Assembly: GCF_914767665.1 (NCBI RefSeq)
Contig: NC_059504.1
Coordinates: forward strand, 45,539,720 to 45,603,719
From: Harmonia axyridis
Lineage: Eukaryota; Arthropoda; Insecta; Coleoptera; Coccinellidae
Length of the DNA stretch: 64,000 nucleotides
Direction of reading: 5' to 3'
Below the pieces are notes generated by a model, which saw nothing but the letters and a program-made list of their open reading frames with translations, did not search any database and was not told where the DNA came from. Both the position numbers and the translations under genes were made by a program. Shown piece after piece: positions 12,376 through 24,432 of the stretch (positions are counted from its first letter, which is position 1; each line of letters opens with the position of its first letter).

Positions 12376-12979
12376 GAAATACTATTTATCTTTTTTGTCA
12401 TCATTGAAGTGGGATCCTTTATCGTCATAAAATTTTGTTTTTTACTTATACTTGCTTAAGAAATAAGTACGAAAAATCGTTGAAATATTCCAACCATTAC
12501 TGTATTCTCATTTGAACGTGATCTGCCATAAGTGTCACTTATGAGATCGCGACCTCTTCGAAAGGAAAATATCGACCTCTTTCTTGCCAAACAAAGAATC
12601 GGACACTCTAGTTCATGAACCCGACCATCTCGGTACCGAGAGATGGTACTCTCCACTCATCATCTCTAATGACCAATTCCTCAATTACTTCTACGTGATT
12701 TTACACAGATGGCGTCAAATTGATACCGTGTCCATCAAATTACGCCCCGACCGCTTCGAATAGATGGCCCTGGCCGAGCCGTGATGACTGCTTGTTATCT
12801 TTTTAATCACCCGGTAGAGTACGGGCCCCGGGATGTATACACGCTGAAAGGTAATCGCTAACACCTTATTAATATTTTCTTGAAATTGCGGCTTTTCAAC
12901 ACTCTCGGAACGAGCCTCGAAGAACACGAGGCGAACGCGGTCATTAAGGCCGAAATGTAACACGTCTCTCACGAGAAAC
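12376..12979. other. Unique-looking sequence left of the tandem array
   Basis: A GC-richer block (about 12690-12980) directly abuts the array. A 157-codon minus-strand frame (12715-13188) spans the junction, with about half of it in this block and half in the repeat; I could not match it to any protein. The array begins at about 12980, where sequence shared with the other units starts (GTCGGCAAATTGG). Confidence 0.4.
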
Positions 12980-15900
12980 ACGTCGGCAAATTGGGAAATG
13001 GCCCTCTCTGTCTTATCGGTTCTCCGAAAATAAAGTGCCCAGCAAATTGCCGTTGCAATAATCGGATCGGTATCTGTGTGACCAGCTGCCTTATGGAAAC
13101 TCATTACCCTTTTGGGTCTTACGTTGCAGTTATCGATGATTTCAGATCGGTGATGATATTTGAGAAAAAGCAGATTTAATGCGTTCACTTCGGGGTTACA
13201 AGTTGCCGATAGTGATGAAAGTTTGCTTGGGAAATTTCTGGCATTATTTCATGAAGAACACATGACCTCCATTATCACGTAACCAAGAGAGTCCAGCATA
13301 ATTTTTGACAGGTCATCTTTCGTCTATTTTGTAGTTTGGCTTCTTGAAGAGGTTAAGTTTTTCCTGTAATTATTTTTAGATAGGGCAAAGACCTTTGAAA
13401 GAGTGTCTCATGAGATTCTTTTGCAGCAATAAAAATATAATGGTTTAGGCTACAAGATAACAAAGCGTCTGTTATATAAGAGTGTCTATGAGATATTGTC
13501 TGGACCAACAATTATATGCATATGGAGAGTAAAATCCGCATATATAAAATATACGTGAGCAAGAGGTCATTGTTCACATATGGTAAAGAAACTAGAGCTG
13601 GAACAAACGAGACAAAAACATGCTAAGATGAGAAAACTCCGAATAACAGCAGGAAAGACACTTATATACAGAGAGAGGAACGAAACTATCAAAAGAACAT
13701 TTAGAGAGAATGAAGGAGAACAGAATATCATATGTAGTGAAACATGGTAAACCACCGGACAGATGTCACAAGGATGACCCCCAAAACAATGGAGAGGTAA
13801 TGTACCTCCAAGGAGATTCAAGTAGTCCTGTCTATTTATTGGCAGCTCATCAAACTTCGTAGTTTAGTGTCTTGAGGAGGTAAATATTTCCTGTCTTTGT
13901 TTTTAGATTTCACCAAGACTTTTGACTGCGTTTCTCAAGAAACGCAAAAATACAAAATTTTAAATATTATCGTTAGATCTCAAAATATCAAGGCGTCTAT
14001 TTTATCGGTGTGTCTAAGATATATTGTCGGCAAATTGGAAAATGGCCCTCTCTGTCTTCTCAGTTCTCCGAAAATGAAGTGGCCAGCAAATTGCCGTTGC
14101 AATAATCGGCTCGATATCTGTGTGACCAGCTGCCTTATGGAAACTCATTACAATTTTGGCTCTTACGTTGCAGTTATCGATGATTTCAGATCGGCGATGA
14201 TGTTTTAGAAAGGCAGATTCAAGGTGTTAACCTCGGGGTTACAAATTGCCGATAGTGATGAAAGTTTGCTAGGGAAATTTCTGGCACTATTTCATGAAGT
14301 ACACAAATACCATGACCTCCATTATCACGTAACCAAGAGAGTCCTGCATAATTTTTGACAGGTCATCTTTTCTCCATTTTGTAGTTTGGCGTCTTGAGGA
14401 GGTTGAGTTTTTCCTGTAATTATTTTTAGATTTGGCTAAGACCTTTGACAGAGTGTCTAATGAGATTCTTTTGCAACAATAGAAATATAATGGTCCAGGT
14501 TACAAGATAACAAAGCGTCTGTTATATAGGAGTGTCTAAGAGATATTGTCCGGACCAACAACTATATGCATATGGAGAGTAAAATCCGCATATATAAAAT
14601 ATGCGTGAGCAAGAGATCATTGCTCACATATGGTAAAGAAACTAGAGCTGGAACAAACAAGACAAAAGCATGCTAAGATGAGAAAACTCCGAATAACAGC
14701 AGGAAAGACACTTATACAGAGAGAGGAACGAAACTATCAGAAGAACATGTAGAGAGAATGGAGGAGAACAGAATATCATTATAGTGAAGCATTGTACACC
14801 ACCGGGCAGATGTCACAAGGATGACCTCCAAAACGATGGAGAGGTAGTGCACCTCCTAGGAGATTCAAGTTGTCCTATATATTCATTGGCAGCTCATCAC
14901 ATTTTGTAGTTCAGTGTCTTGAGGAGGGTAAATATTCCCTGTCTTTGTTTTAAGATTTGACCAAGACTTTTGACTGCGTTTCTCAAGATACGCGAAAATA
15001 CAAAATTTCAAATATTATTGTTTAGGTGACAAAATAACAAGGCGTCTGTTATATCGATGTGTCTAAGATATATTGTCGGCAGATTAGAAAATAGCCCACT
15101 CTGTCTTATCGATTCTCCGAAAATAAAGTGCCCAGCAAATTGCTGTTGCGATAATAGGATCGGTATCCGTGTGACCAGCTGCCTTATGGAAACTCATTAC
15201 CCTTTTGGGTCTTACGTTGCAGTTATCGATGATTTCAGGTCGGTGATGATATTTGAGAAAAAGCAGATTTAATGCGTTCACCTCGGGGTTACAAGTTGCC
15301 GATAGTGATGAAAGTTTGCTTGGGAAATTTCTGGCATTATTTCATGAAGAACACATGACCTCCATTATCACGTAACCAAGAGAGTCCAGCATAATTTTTG
15401 ACAGGTCATATTTCGTAGTTTGCCATCTTAAAGAGGTTAAGTTTTTCCTGTGAATATTTTTAGATTTGGCCGAGACCTTTGACAGAGTGTCTCATGAGAT
15501 TCTTTTGCAGCAATAGAAATGGTCTAGGTTACAAGATAACAAAGCGTCTAGGAGTGTCTGAGGACCAACAATTATATGCATATGGAGAGTAAAATCCGCA
15601 TATATAAAATATACGTGAGCAAGAGGTCACATATGGTAAAGAAACTAAAGCCGGAACAAACAAGACGCAAGTATGCTAAGATGAGAAAACTCCGAAAAAC
15701 AGCAGGAAAGACACTTATATGCAGAGAGAGGAAAGACACTATCAGAAAAACATGTAGAGAGAATGAAGGAGAACAGAATATCATATGTAGTGAAGCATGG
15801 TGAACCACCGGGCAGATGTCACAAGGATGACCCTCAAAACGATGGAGAGGTAGTGTACCTCCCAAGAGATTTAAGTAGTCCTGTATATTTATTGGCAGCT

Positions 15901-17307
15901 CATCAAATTTTGTAGTTTAGTGTCTTGAGGAGGGTAAATATTCCCTGTCTTTGTTTTTAGATTACACCAAGACCTCTGACTGCGTTTCTCAAGAAATGCA
16001 AAAATACAAAATTTTAAATATTATTGTTTAGATCACAAAATAACAAGGCGTCTGTTATTTCGAGGTGTCTAAGATATATTGTCGGCAAATTGGAAAATGG
16101 CCCTCTCTGTCTTATCGGTTCTCCGAAAATAAAGTGCCCAGCAAATTGCCGTTGCAATAATCGGCTCGGTATCTGTGTGACCAGCTGCCTTATGGAAACT
16201 CATTACTCTTTTGGGTATTACGTTGCAGTTATCGATGATTTCGGATCGGTGATGATATTTGAGAAAAAGCAGATTTAATGTGTTCACCTCGGGGTTACAA
16301 GTTGCCGATAGTGATGAAAGTTTGCTTGGGAAATTTCTGGCATTATTTCATGAAGAACACAAATACCATGACCTCCATTATCACGTAACCAAAAGAGTCC
16401 TGCATAATTTCGGACAGGTCATCTTTCGTCCATTTTGTAGTTAGGCGTCTTAAAGAGGTTAAGTTTTTCCGGTAATTATTTTTAGATTTGGCCAAGACCT
16501 TTGACAGAGTGTCTCATGAGATTTTTTTGAAGCAATAGAAATATAATGGTCTAGGTTACAAGATAACAAGGCGTCTGTTATATAGGAGTGTCTAAGAGAT
16601 ATCGTCTGAACCAACAATTATATGCATATGGAGAGTAAATTCTACATATATAAAATATGCGTGAGCAAGAGGTCATTGCTCACAAAAAGAAACTAGAAAG
16701 AAAGAAATTAGGGCTGGAACAAACAAGACAAAAGCATGCTAAGATGAGAAAACTCCGAATAACAGTAGGAAAAACACTTATATACAGAGAGAGGAACGAC
16801 ACTATCAGAAGAACATGTAGAGAGAATGGAGGAGAACAGAATATCATTATAGTGAAGCATGGTAAATCACCGGGCAGATGTCACAAGGATGACCCCCAAA
16901 ACGATGGAGAGGTAGTGTACCACCCAGGAGATTCAAGTGCTCCTGTATATTTATTGGCAGCTCATCACATTTTGTAGTTTAGTGTCTTGAGGAGGGTAAA
17001 TATTTCCTGTCTTTGTTTTAAGATTTGACCAAGACTTTTGACTGCGTTTCTCAAGAAACGCAAAAATACAAAATTTTAAATATTATTGTTTAGGTCACAA
17101 AATAACAAGGCGTCTGTTATATCGAGGTGTCTAAGATATATTGTCGGCAAATTGGAAAATGGCCCTCTCTGTCTTATCGGTTCTCCGAAAATAAAGTGCC
17201 CAGCAAATTGCCGTAGCAATAATCGGATCGGTATCCGTGTGACCAGCTGCCTTATGGAAACTCTTTACGCTTTTGGGTCTTACGTTGCAGTTATCGATGA
17301 TTTCATA

Positions 17308-18803
17308 TCGGTGATGATATTTGAGAAAAAGCAGATTTAATGTGTTCACCTCGGGGTTACAAGTTGCCGATAGTGATGAAAGTTTGCTTGGGAAATTTCT
17401 GGCATTATTTCATGAAGAACACAAATACCATGACCTCCATTATCACGTAACCAAGAGAGTCCTGCATAATTTTTGACAGGTCATCTTTCGTCCGTTTTGT
17501 AGATTGGCTTCTTAAAGAGGTCAAGTTTTTCCTGTAATTATTATTAGATTTGGCCAAGATCTTTGACAGAGTGTCTTATGAGATTCTTATGCAGCAATAG
17601 AAATGGTCTAGGTTACAAGATAACAAAGCGTCTAGGAGTGTATAAGAGATATTGCCTGGACCAACAATTATATGCATATGGAGAGTAAAATCCGCATATA
17701 TAAAATATGCGTGAGTAAGAGGTCATTGCTCACATATGGTTAAGAAACTAGAGCTGGAACAAACAAGACAAAAGCATGCTAAGATGAGAAAACTCCGAAT
17801 AACAGCAGGAAAGACACTTATATACGTAGAGAGGAATGACACTATCAGAAGAACATGTAGAGAGAATGGAGGAGAACAGAATATCATATGTAGTGAAGCA
17901 TGGTAAATCACCGGGCAGATGTCACATGATGACCAGCTGCCTTATGGAAACTCATTACACTTTTGGATCTTACGTTGCAGTTATCGATGATTTCGGATCG
18001 GTGATGATATTTGAGAAAAAGCAGATTTAATGTGTTCACCTCGGGGTTACAAGTTGCCGATAGTGATGAAAGTTTGCTTGGGAAATTTCTGGCATTATTT
18101 CATGAAGAACACAAATACCATGACCTCCATTATCACGTAACCAAGAGAGTCCTGCATAATTTTTGACAGGTCATCTTTCGTCCGTTTTGTAGATTGGCTT
18201 CTTAAAGAGGTCAAGTTTTTCCTGTAATTATTATTAGATTTGGCCAAGATCTTTGACAGAGTGTCTTATGAGATTCTTATGCAGCAATAGAAATGGTCTA
18301 GGTTACAAGATAACAAAGCGTCTAGGAGTGTATAAGAGATATTGCCTGGACCAACAATTATATGCATATGGAGAGTAAAATCCGCATATATAAAATATGC
18401 GTGAGTAAGAGGTCATTGCTCACATATGGTTAAGAAACTAGAGCTGGAACAAACAAGACAAAAGCATGCTAAGATGAGAAAACTCCGAATAACAGCAGGA
18501 AAGACACTTATATACGTAGAGAGGAATGACACTATCAGAAGAACATGTAGAGAGAATGGAGGAGAACAGAATATCATATGTAGTGAAGCATGGTAAATCA
18601 CCGGGCAGATGTCACATGATGACCAGCTGCCTTATGGAAACTCATTACACTTTTGGATCTTACGTTGCAGTTATCGATGATTTCGGATCGGTGATGATAT
18701 TTGAGAAAAAGCAGATTTAATGTGTTCACCTCGGGGTTACAAGTTGCCGATAGTGATGAAAGCTTGCTTGGGAAATTTCTGGCATTATTTCATGAAGAAC
18801 ACA
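17308..18803 (+). repeat. 690-bp direct tandem duplication, nearly identical
   Basis: Positions 17308-17997 and 17998-18687 match almost base for base at an offset of exactly 690, and the match continues to about 18802. The unit is a shortened ~1-kb repeat: after GGGCAGATGTCACA at 17914 and 18604 it jumps directly to TGATGACCAGCTGCC, skipping the second RT-like piece. In the stretch compared, the only difference I saw was T/C in GAAAG(T/C)TTGCTT (18073 region versus 18763). This is much younger than the surrounding units. Confidence 0.85.
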
Positions 18804-19265
18804 TGACCTCCATTATCACGTAACCAAGAGAGTCCAGCATAATTTTTGACAGGTCATCTTTCGTCTATTTTGTAGTTTGGCATCTTAAAGAGGTTAAGTT
18901 TCTTCTGTAATTATTTTAGATTTGACCAAGACCTTCGACAGAGAATCTCATGAGATTCTTTTGCAGCAATAGAAATATAATGTTCTAGGTTACAAGATAA
19001 CAAGTATGTTATATAGGAGTGTCTGAGAGATATTGGCTGGACAAACAATTATATGTATATGGAGAGTAAAATCAGCATAAGTAAAATATTCGTGAGCAAG
19101 AGGTCATTGCTCACATATGGTAAAGAAACTGGAACTGGAACAAACAAACAAAAGTAAGTTAAGATGAGAGAACTCCGAATATCAGAATATCATATGTAGT
19201 GAGCATGGGAAACTACCAGGCAGATGTCACAAGGATGACCTCCAAAACGATGGAGAGGTAGTGTA

Positions 19266-20458
19266 GCCAGCATGGTTTCACCAAGACCAAGAGTACTGAA
19301 ACCGCTTTGTTTGAATTCATACGGAAGATAACTTTTCTTCTTGAGGAAGGACGAGTACCTGCAGGGCTCTTTGTGGACTTTTCGAGAGCTTTCGACTCTG
19401 TCGATCACGAGATTTTGCTGGAGAAACTGAAAATGTACGGCATAAGAGAGATTCCACTCAAACTCTTCGAGAGTTACCTCAGCAACAGGAAGCAAATCAC
19501 TTTCTTGGATCACGAAGGAACTCGAATTCTATCATCTGTAAGAACTATACACAAGGGAGTGCCACAAGGAACAATAGTGGGACCCATCTTATTCGTAGTG
19601 TATATCAACGACTCACCCGCAATTTTCCAGGAAGTTCTATTTCCTCAAGATCAACTTATACTTTCTCCATCTACTACCTATTCAACTAAGACTTCACCAC
19701 AACATAATTTAACAATTGAACATCTATCACCTAGAGAAGAACATATAGAAACATATTTATATGCTGATGACGCTAATGTTTTAATATCAGGCCAGACTAT
19801 TGGAGATGTCATGAACACTTTGAAAACATCAATGACAATGATTGAAAAATGGTGTATCGAAAATGGTCTAGTTCTCAATGGGAATAAAACTAATGTTTTA
19901 ATGTTTTCAACTAATCGCCCAAATCTAACATTTCCGGAGAGTATTACTTTTGACAATGGAATAGTTCAAATAAGATCTTGTACTAAATTATTAGGTGTAT
20001 TTATTGAGAGCAATCTGGGTTGGGGGTTGCATTGTAAATCAGTGACGAAGAGACTGCATACGATCATATATACACTAAGAGCCATTAGAAATAGAATAGA
20101 TATAGACACCTTGAGGATTGTTTATTTTGCAAATTTTCAATCAATTATGTCATATGGAATCATTTTCTAGGGTGGGAGCACCCAGGCTGAACGCGTGTTC
20201 ATCGCTCAGAAGATGGCTATGAGGATAATGTTTCACATGAAATACAGGGAATCATGTCGGGGTATATTCAGAAGATATAATATACTAACTGCACCTGGTC
20301 TATATATCTATAAAATTTTATTTTTTTTGTTCAAGAACAATTCCTATTTTCAGAAGGAATTGAAACTCTTCAAAAGAGAATTATTCGCAATGTTAATAAA
20401 ATGTGAACCATATTCAATACTGGAATTTATAGACTTTTGTCATGTACATATAGCATAG
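19266..20458 (+). pseudogene. LINE reverse transcriptase, C-terminal two thirds
   Basis: The frame 19307-20170 (287 aa), with HGFTKTKSTETALF just upstream in the same frame, holds FVDFSRAFDSVDHEILLEKL (first catalytic Asp), GVPQGTIVGPILFVVYIND, and the active-site motif LYADDANVL, followed by the thumb segment KLLGVFIESNLGW. One TAG at 20168 separates the final part (ERVFIAQKMAMRIMFHMKYR, to 20458). The 5' part of ORF2, the endonuclease and ORF1 are absent. With a single internal stop this is the best preserved LINE in the window. RT copies LINE RNA into DNA at a nicked target. Confidence 0.87.
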
Positions 20459-20555
20459 GTATAGTATTTCATTTGTAAAGAATTTTCGACTTGTTTTCAT
20501 TTTGTAATTGTAGATACAATTCTGGAAATAAATACTATTATTATTATTATTATTA
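19266..20555 (+). mobile_element. 5'-truncated CR1/Jockey-like LINE inserted in the array
   Basis: The array sequence ...GAGGTAGTGTA breaks at 19265 and resumes as CCTCCCAGGAGATTC at 20556; undisturbed units read GTAGTGTACCTCCCAGG, so the insertion site is exact. Inside are the end of an RT gene, a short 3' UTR and an ATT microsatellite tail (20534-20555), typical of this LINE group. It is plus-oriented like the array. No clear target-site duplication longer than a few bases can be seen. Confidence 0.88.
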
Positions 20556-21719
20556 CCTCCCAGGAGATTCAAGTAGTCCTGTAGATTCATTGGCAGCTCA
20601 TCACATTTTGTAGTTTAGTGTCTTGAGGAGGGGAAATATTCCCTGTCTTTGTTTTTAGATTGGACCAAGACATTCGACTGTATTTCTCAAGAAACGGAAA
20701 AATACAAAATTTCAAATATTATTGTTTAGATCACAAAATAACAAAGCGTCTGTTATATCGAGGTGTCTAAGATATATTGTGGGCAAATTGGGAAATGGCC
20801 CTCTCTGTCTTATCGGTTCTCCGAAAATAAAGTGCCCAGCAAATTGCCGTAGCAATAATCGGATCGGTATCCGTGTGACCAGCTGCCTTATGGAAACTCT
20901 TTACGCTTTTGGGTCTTACGTTGCAGTTATCGATGATTTCATATCGGTGATGATATTTGAGAAAAAGTAGATTTAATGTGCTCACCTCGGGGTTACAAGT
21001 TGCCGATAGTGATGAAAGTTTGCTTGGGAAATTTCTGGCATTATTTCATGAAGAACACAAATACCATGACCTTCATTATCACGTAACCAAGAGAGTCCTG
21101 CATAATTTTTGACAGGTCGTCGTTCGTCCATTTTGTATTTTGGCGTCTTTAAGAGGTTAAGTTTTTCCTGTAATAATTTTTAGATTTGATCAACACCTTT
21201 GACTGAGTGTCTCATGAGATTCTTTTGCAGCAATAGAAAAATAATGGTCTAGGTTACAAGATAACAAGGCGTCTGTTATATAGGAGTGTCTAAGAGATAT
21301 TGTCTGGACCAACAATTATATGCATATGGAGAGTTAAATCCGCATATATAAAATAAACGTGAGCAAGAGGTCATTGCGCACATATGGTAAAGAAACTGGA
21401 GCTGGAAAAACAAGACAAAAGCATGCTAAGATGAGAAAACTCCGAATAACTGCAGGAAAGACACTTATATACAGAGAGAGGAACGACATTATCAGAAGAA
21501 CATGTAGAGAGAATGGAGGAGAACAGAATATCATATTAAGAATATCATATTAAGTGAAGCATGGTGAGCTACCGGGCAGATGTCACAAGGATGACCTCCA
21601 AAACGATGGAGAGGTAGTGTACCTCCCAGGAGATTTAAGTAGTCCTGTATTTTTATTGGCAGCTCACATATTGTAGTTCAGTGTCTTGAGGAGGGTAAAT
21701 ATTCCCTGTCTTTGTTTTT

Positions 21720-22010
21720 AGAATTTGACTTCGTATCTTATGAAATCCTCTTGCAAAAACTGAAATATTATGGGTTAGGTAGATGAAAACCGTTTAGAAC
21801 TCATTCGATAGTGAATTATTTTAGGTCAGCAATGGATTCATTGGGCATCCCACAAGGTTCTATCTTAAGTCCGTTGCTGTTCCTCAAACACATAAACGAT
21901 TTTTCCGAATCAGGAATTACCTATTTCAGTGTATTGTTTGCTTGCTGATGATTGTGCAATATCTACCATCTTGTGATAGTTCACCAGATGCGGAGGATCT
22001 TTTGGACCTT
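21720..22010 (+). pseudogene. LINE RT fragment at the right edge of the array
   Basis: Where the repeat units end, the RT-like piece continues much further than inside any unit: FDFVSYEILLQKLKYYGLG, then SLGIPQGSILSPLLFLKHIN, then LFADDCA, with a stop and at least one frame change between. It is therefore a longer remnant of the same RT from which the repeat pieces come. It may be the ancestral copy at which the array grew, or simply its non-amplified edge. Confidence 0.75.
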
Positions 22011-23070
22011 TCAATAGTAACGGCCTGTATGTAACAAGAAGACAAAGAGGCTCACATAGGCTTTCTGTGTGAAAAATTGGGAACATTTTTTATTAGAAAT
22101 TTGTCAACCGCATTTGTCATTATCCCTGTTGAAAACGTCTTATTGAGAGAGTGTTATGATCATTTTGGTTATTGAGATGCTCAAGGGGGATATGTTTCTT
22201 AGCACTTACTTCGATCTGTTAGGTAGGTCTAAGGGTTAGATATAGTTATCCCAACAATGTTGATCAATCTGTTAGGTTGATCTATCTGCTATGTAGATCA
22301 ACCAACAAAGGAGATCTTATGGCTTACTAGTTACAATCCTATTCAGTGAGATATAGTTAAACACTACAAAATTTCAGAGAGAATTTTTGTAGGGTTGTAA
22401 TTATACAATTTATTACAAAGAATCAATTGGAAAGGATTGAGGTTTGGTGAGTTTTAGTGAGATTTAATTTATTAAAATCAGAATCAATGATGCAGCAACA
22501 ATTAAGACACACTTTGCGAATCACTATGTGTTTTCTCTACGGGAATGTGATTCAGATTCACTTTTATTTGTTAAACCCAAGAGAAATGATTCCAGAAAAT
22601 AATAAAAACCCAAAAAATAATTCTTATCTAAGCTAAGAAAATTTACGACAACCAAACAATAGATATCTAATATCTGTTTAGACTAAAAAACAGTATTGAA
22701 ATAAGTACTGTATTCATGTTGAAAAAATGGGTTTGAGATTTATAGCCACTAATGATAAATTTTCGATAATTTAACAATTCACCACAAGAAGGCGAACAAA
22801 ACAACTATATTTTTGGATACAATACAAGGATTACATACAAACTCTGATGAGAAAACCCTTAATGTTTGTATGATAATAAACATCCATTCCTCAGAAAAAT
22901 GTCATCAAAATAAACCGTCTCATCATGTACTTTATTGAGAATGGATGAAAAAAGTCTGACAGTCCACTTTTTTCTCTCAATAATTATTATTATCTGATAG
23001 CACGTATGAGAGTCGATCAAAAGTAAGAAAGTGAAGACAATTATGTAAATTTTCAATACTTAAATACTTC
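22011..23070. other. No gene recognised
   Basis: AT-rich sequence. A short stretch at 22200-22320 has several copies of GATC(A/T)A / TTAGGT(T/A)GATCTA-like words but no clear unit. The 65-codon minus-strand frame at 22859-23056 has no recognisable product. Confidence 0.4.
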
Positions 23071-23071
23071 C

Positions 23072-23310
23072 TAAAGTGCCGTTACAATATTCGGATCATA
23101 TCTGTATGACCAACTGCTTTATGGAAACTCATTTCGCTCGAGTTTCACTTGCAATTACCACTGATTTCAGATCTGCGATGATATTTAAGAAGAAACAGAT
23201 TTAATGTGTTCACCTTCAGGTCAAAAGTAAGATATTTAGCGATAAAGAAGAGATGGTTCCAATTACGATGAAAGTTATAGCTTGAGAAATTTTCGACCTT
23301 GTTTTTTTCT
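23072..23310 (+). repeat. Diverged outlying copy of the array unit
   Basis: About 1.3 kb beyond the array, AAAGTGCCGTTACAATATTCGG, CCAACTGCTTTATGGAAACTC and CAGATTTAATGTGTTCACCT follow in the order and spacing of the array block. Mismatches are far more numerous than between array units, so this copy separated earlier. Confidence 0.7.
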
Positions 23311-24160
23311 TATTAGAATGTTCACAGGGTTGTAATGTGCTCAGTGCTCATAAAAGTCTTATACAATGTATGATCTATGGTGTTATGAAGTTACTGATTC
23401 TGTAATAATAAAAAGTGGAAAGGTCGAGATCATTTCCATCTCATCACAAAGTCTTGATGGTTATTTCTTATTTCATTATCTAGATATCTTGAGGCTGTGA
23501 AGCTCAAGCCTGAATTGAAAATGATTTCATTTCAGTACCAAAATGATGTCCAATCAATCTGAATTGCTAGGTTTGTAAAAGGATGCCTTGGAGCTGTTTC
23601 TGCAGCTATGGATGATATATTATTTTCATATTCAGATTAATGCTTTCATGAAATGATTGAGTGATATTGATTACATAGATTATATTTGGAATTAACTGAA
23701 CAATCAATTAAATTCACTGTTCAAAATTGAGTGAGAGATTATAAAATTAAGGGAATAGAAATAGAGAATAATGTATATCCATTAAGGGATAGGTACAACA
23801 AAATTTTATATGAAATAAAATTCCAGATTTCCAACACCCTGCATCCAAAAAGTATAAAGCTTTCGGCTAACCAAAACACTCACACATTCATTCTTTATGA
23901 GGGAGAAAACTTTGAAATAATTGAATGTATATTTATATTATATAATAATATATATAACTGAAACAACAGAAAACAAGGATCTGATAGCACAGAATCAAGT
24001 ATCACCGCAGGAACAAATAACTTTTATATTTCGTTTATTACTGGCAGATTATGATCGACAAAATCATCGATTTGAGCATACAATTGGTAATACAGTGTAA
24101 GAGAATCGATCTTTCACTGATGTCTTAAAGCCCATACATCATAGAAATGCATTGCTTCTT
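23311..24160. other. No gene recognised
   Basis: AT-rich intergenic sequence; the 76-codon frame at 23731-23961 is low complexity and has no recognisable motif. Confidence 0.4.
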
Positions 24161-24164
24161 TGAG

Positions 24165-24432
24165 AGGAAATGTTGAAGAAGATCGAAATTTATCTATTCC
24201 CCGACGCACACAACATTTGGGACTCTCTTACAACACATTATGGCATACTTCCATCTGGATTTGAATCTCATAAGGTTCAATTGACACAAGAACTAAAGCC
24301 AACTGACCATAGAATGCGTAGAACTATGCCGATTTGGCGCTTGAATAAAAACATTTGGATATCTGAACAACAACGTTTGGATTATGATCTTTTTCATCGA
24401 ATTTCCTTCAGTGACGAAGCAAGTCCATAAGA
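24165..24432 (+). pseudogene. Rosa-like transposase fragment (linker and first catalytic Asp)
   Basis: One frame reads VEEDRNLSIPRRTQHLGLSY (second helix-turn-helix region). After a frame change at about 24240 it continues KVQLTQELKPTDHRMRRT and ends at ISFSDEAS, the first catalytic Asp. This is the part of the protein that the four deletion derivatives in this window lack. No termini are visible. Confidence 0.7.

Larger units (their letters stand above)
12980..21775 (+). repeat. Tandem array of ~1-kb units derived from a LINE RT domain
   Basis: The landmark GTCGGCAAATTGG (with small variants) recurs at 12983, 14026, 15075, 16081, 17143 and 20778, giving periods of 1043, 1049, 1006 and 1062 bp before the pattern is disturbed by a 690-bp sub-duplication and an inserted LINE. 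Each full unit has the same order: the CAGCTGCCTTATGGAAACTC block, a GAAATTTCTGGCA block, an RT-like piece (TTTGACAGAGTGTCTCATGA), a purine-rich piece near TGCATATGGAGAGT, then a second RT-like piece whose frame reads LEEGKYSLSLFLDLTKTFDC. Stops and indels interrupt every unit, so none encodes a long protein. The second RT-like piece aligns with LEEGRVPAGLFVDFSRAFDS of the inserted LINE, which shows where the satellite came from. Confidence 0.85.

Noticed and set aside
12715..13188. 157-codon minus-strand frame
   Set aside because: It spans the junction between unique sequence and the first array unit. The half inside the array recurs only as short frames in other units, and nothing matches a known protein.
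13870..13910. Intron-like GTAAAT...TTTTTAG before the RT piece in each array unit
   Set aside because: The putative intron would be about 30 bp, too short. The bases read through in frame as part of the RT segment (LEEGKYSLSLFLD) in units with one extra G.
16657..16977. 106-codon plus frame inside the array (RETCRENGGEQN-type)
   Set aside because: The same region in other units is broken by stops and indels, so there is no sign that a protein is maintained.
12980..21775. CRISPR-like array
   Set aside because: Units are about 1 kb with no short constant repeat and unique spacer pattern, and the genome is eukaryotic.
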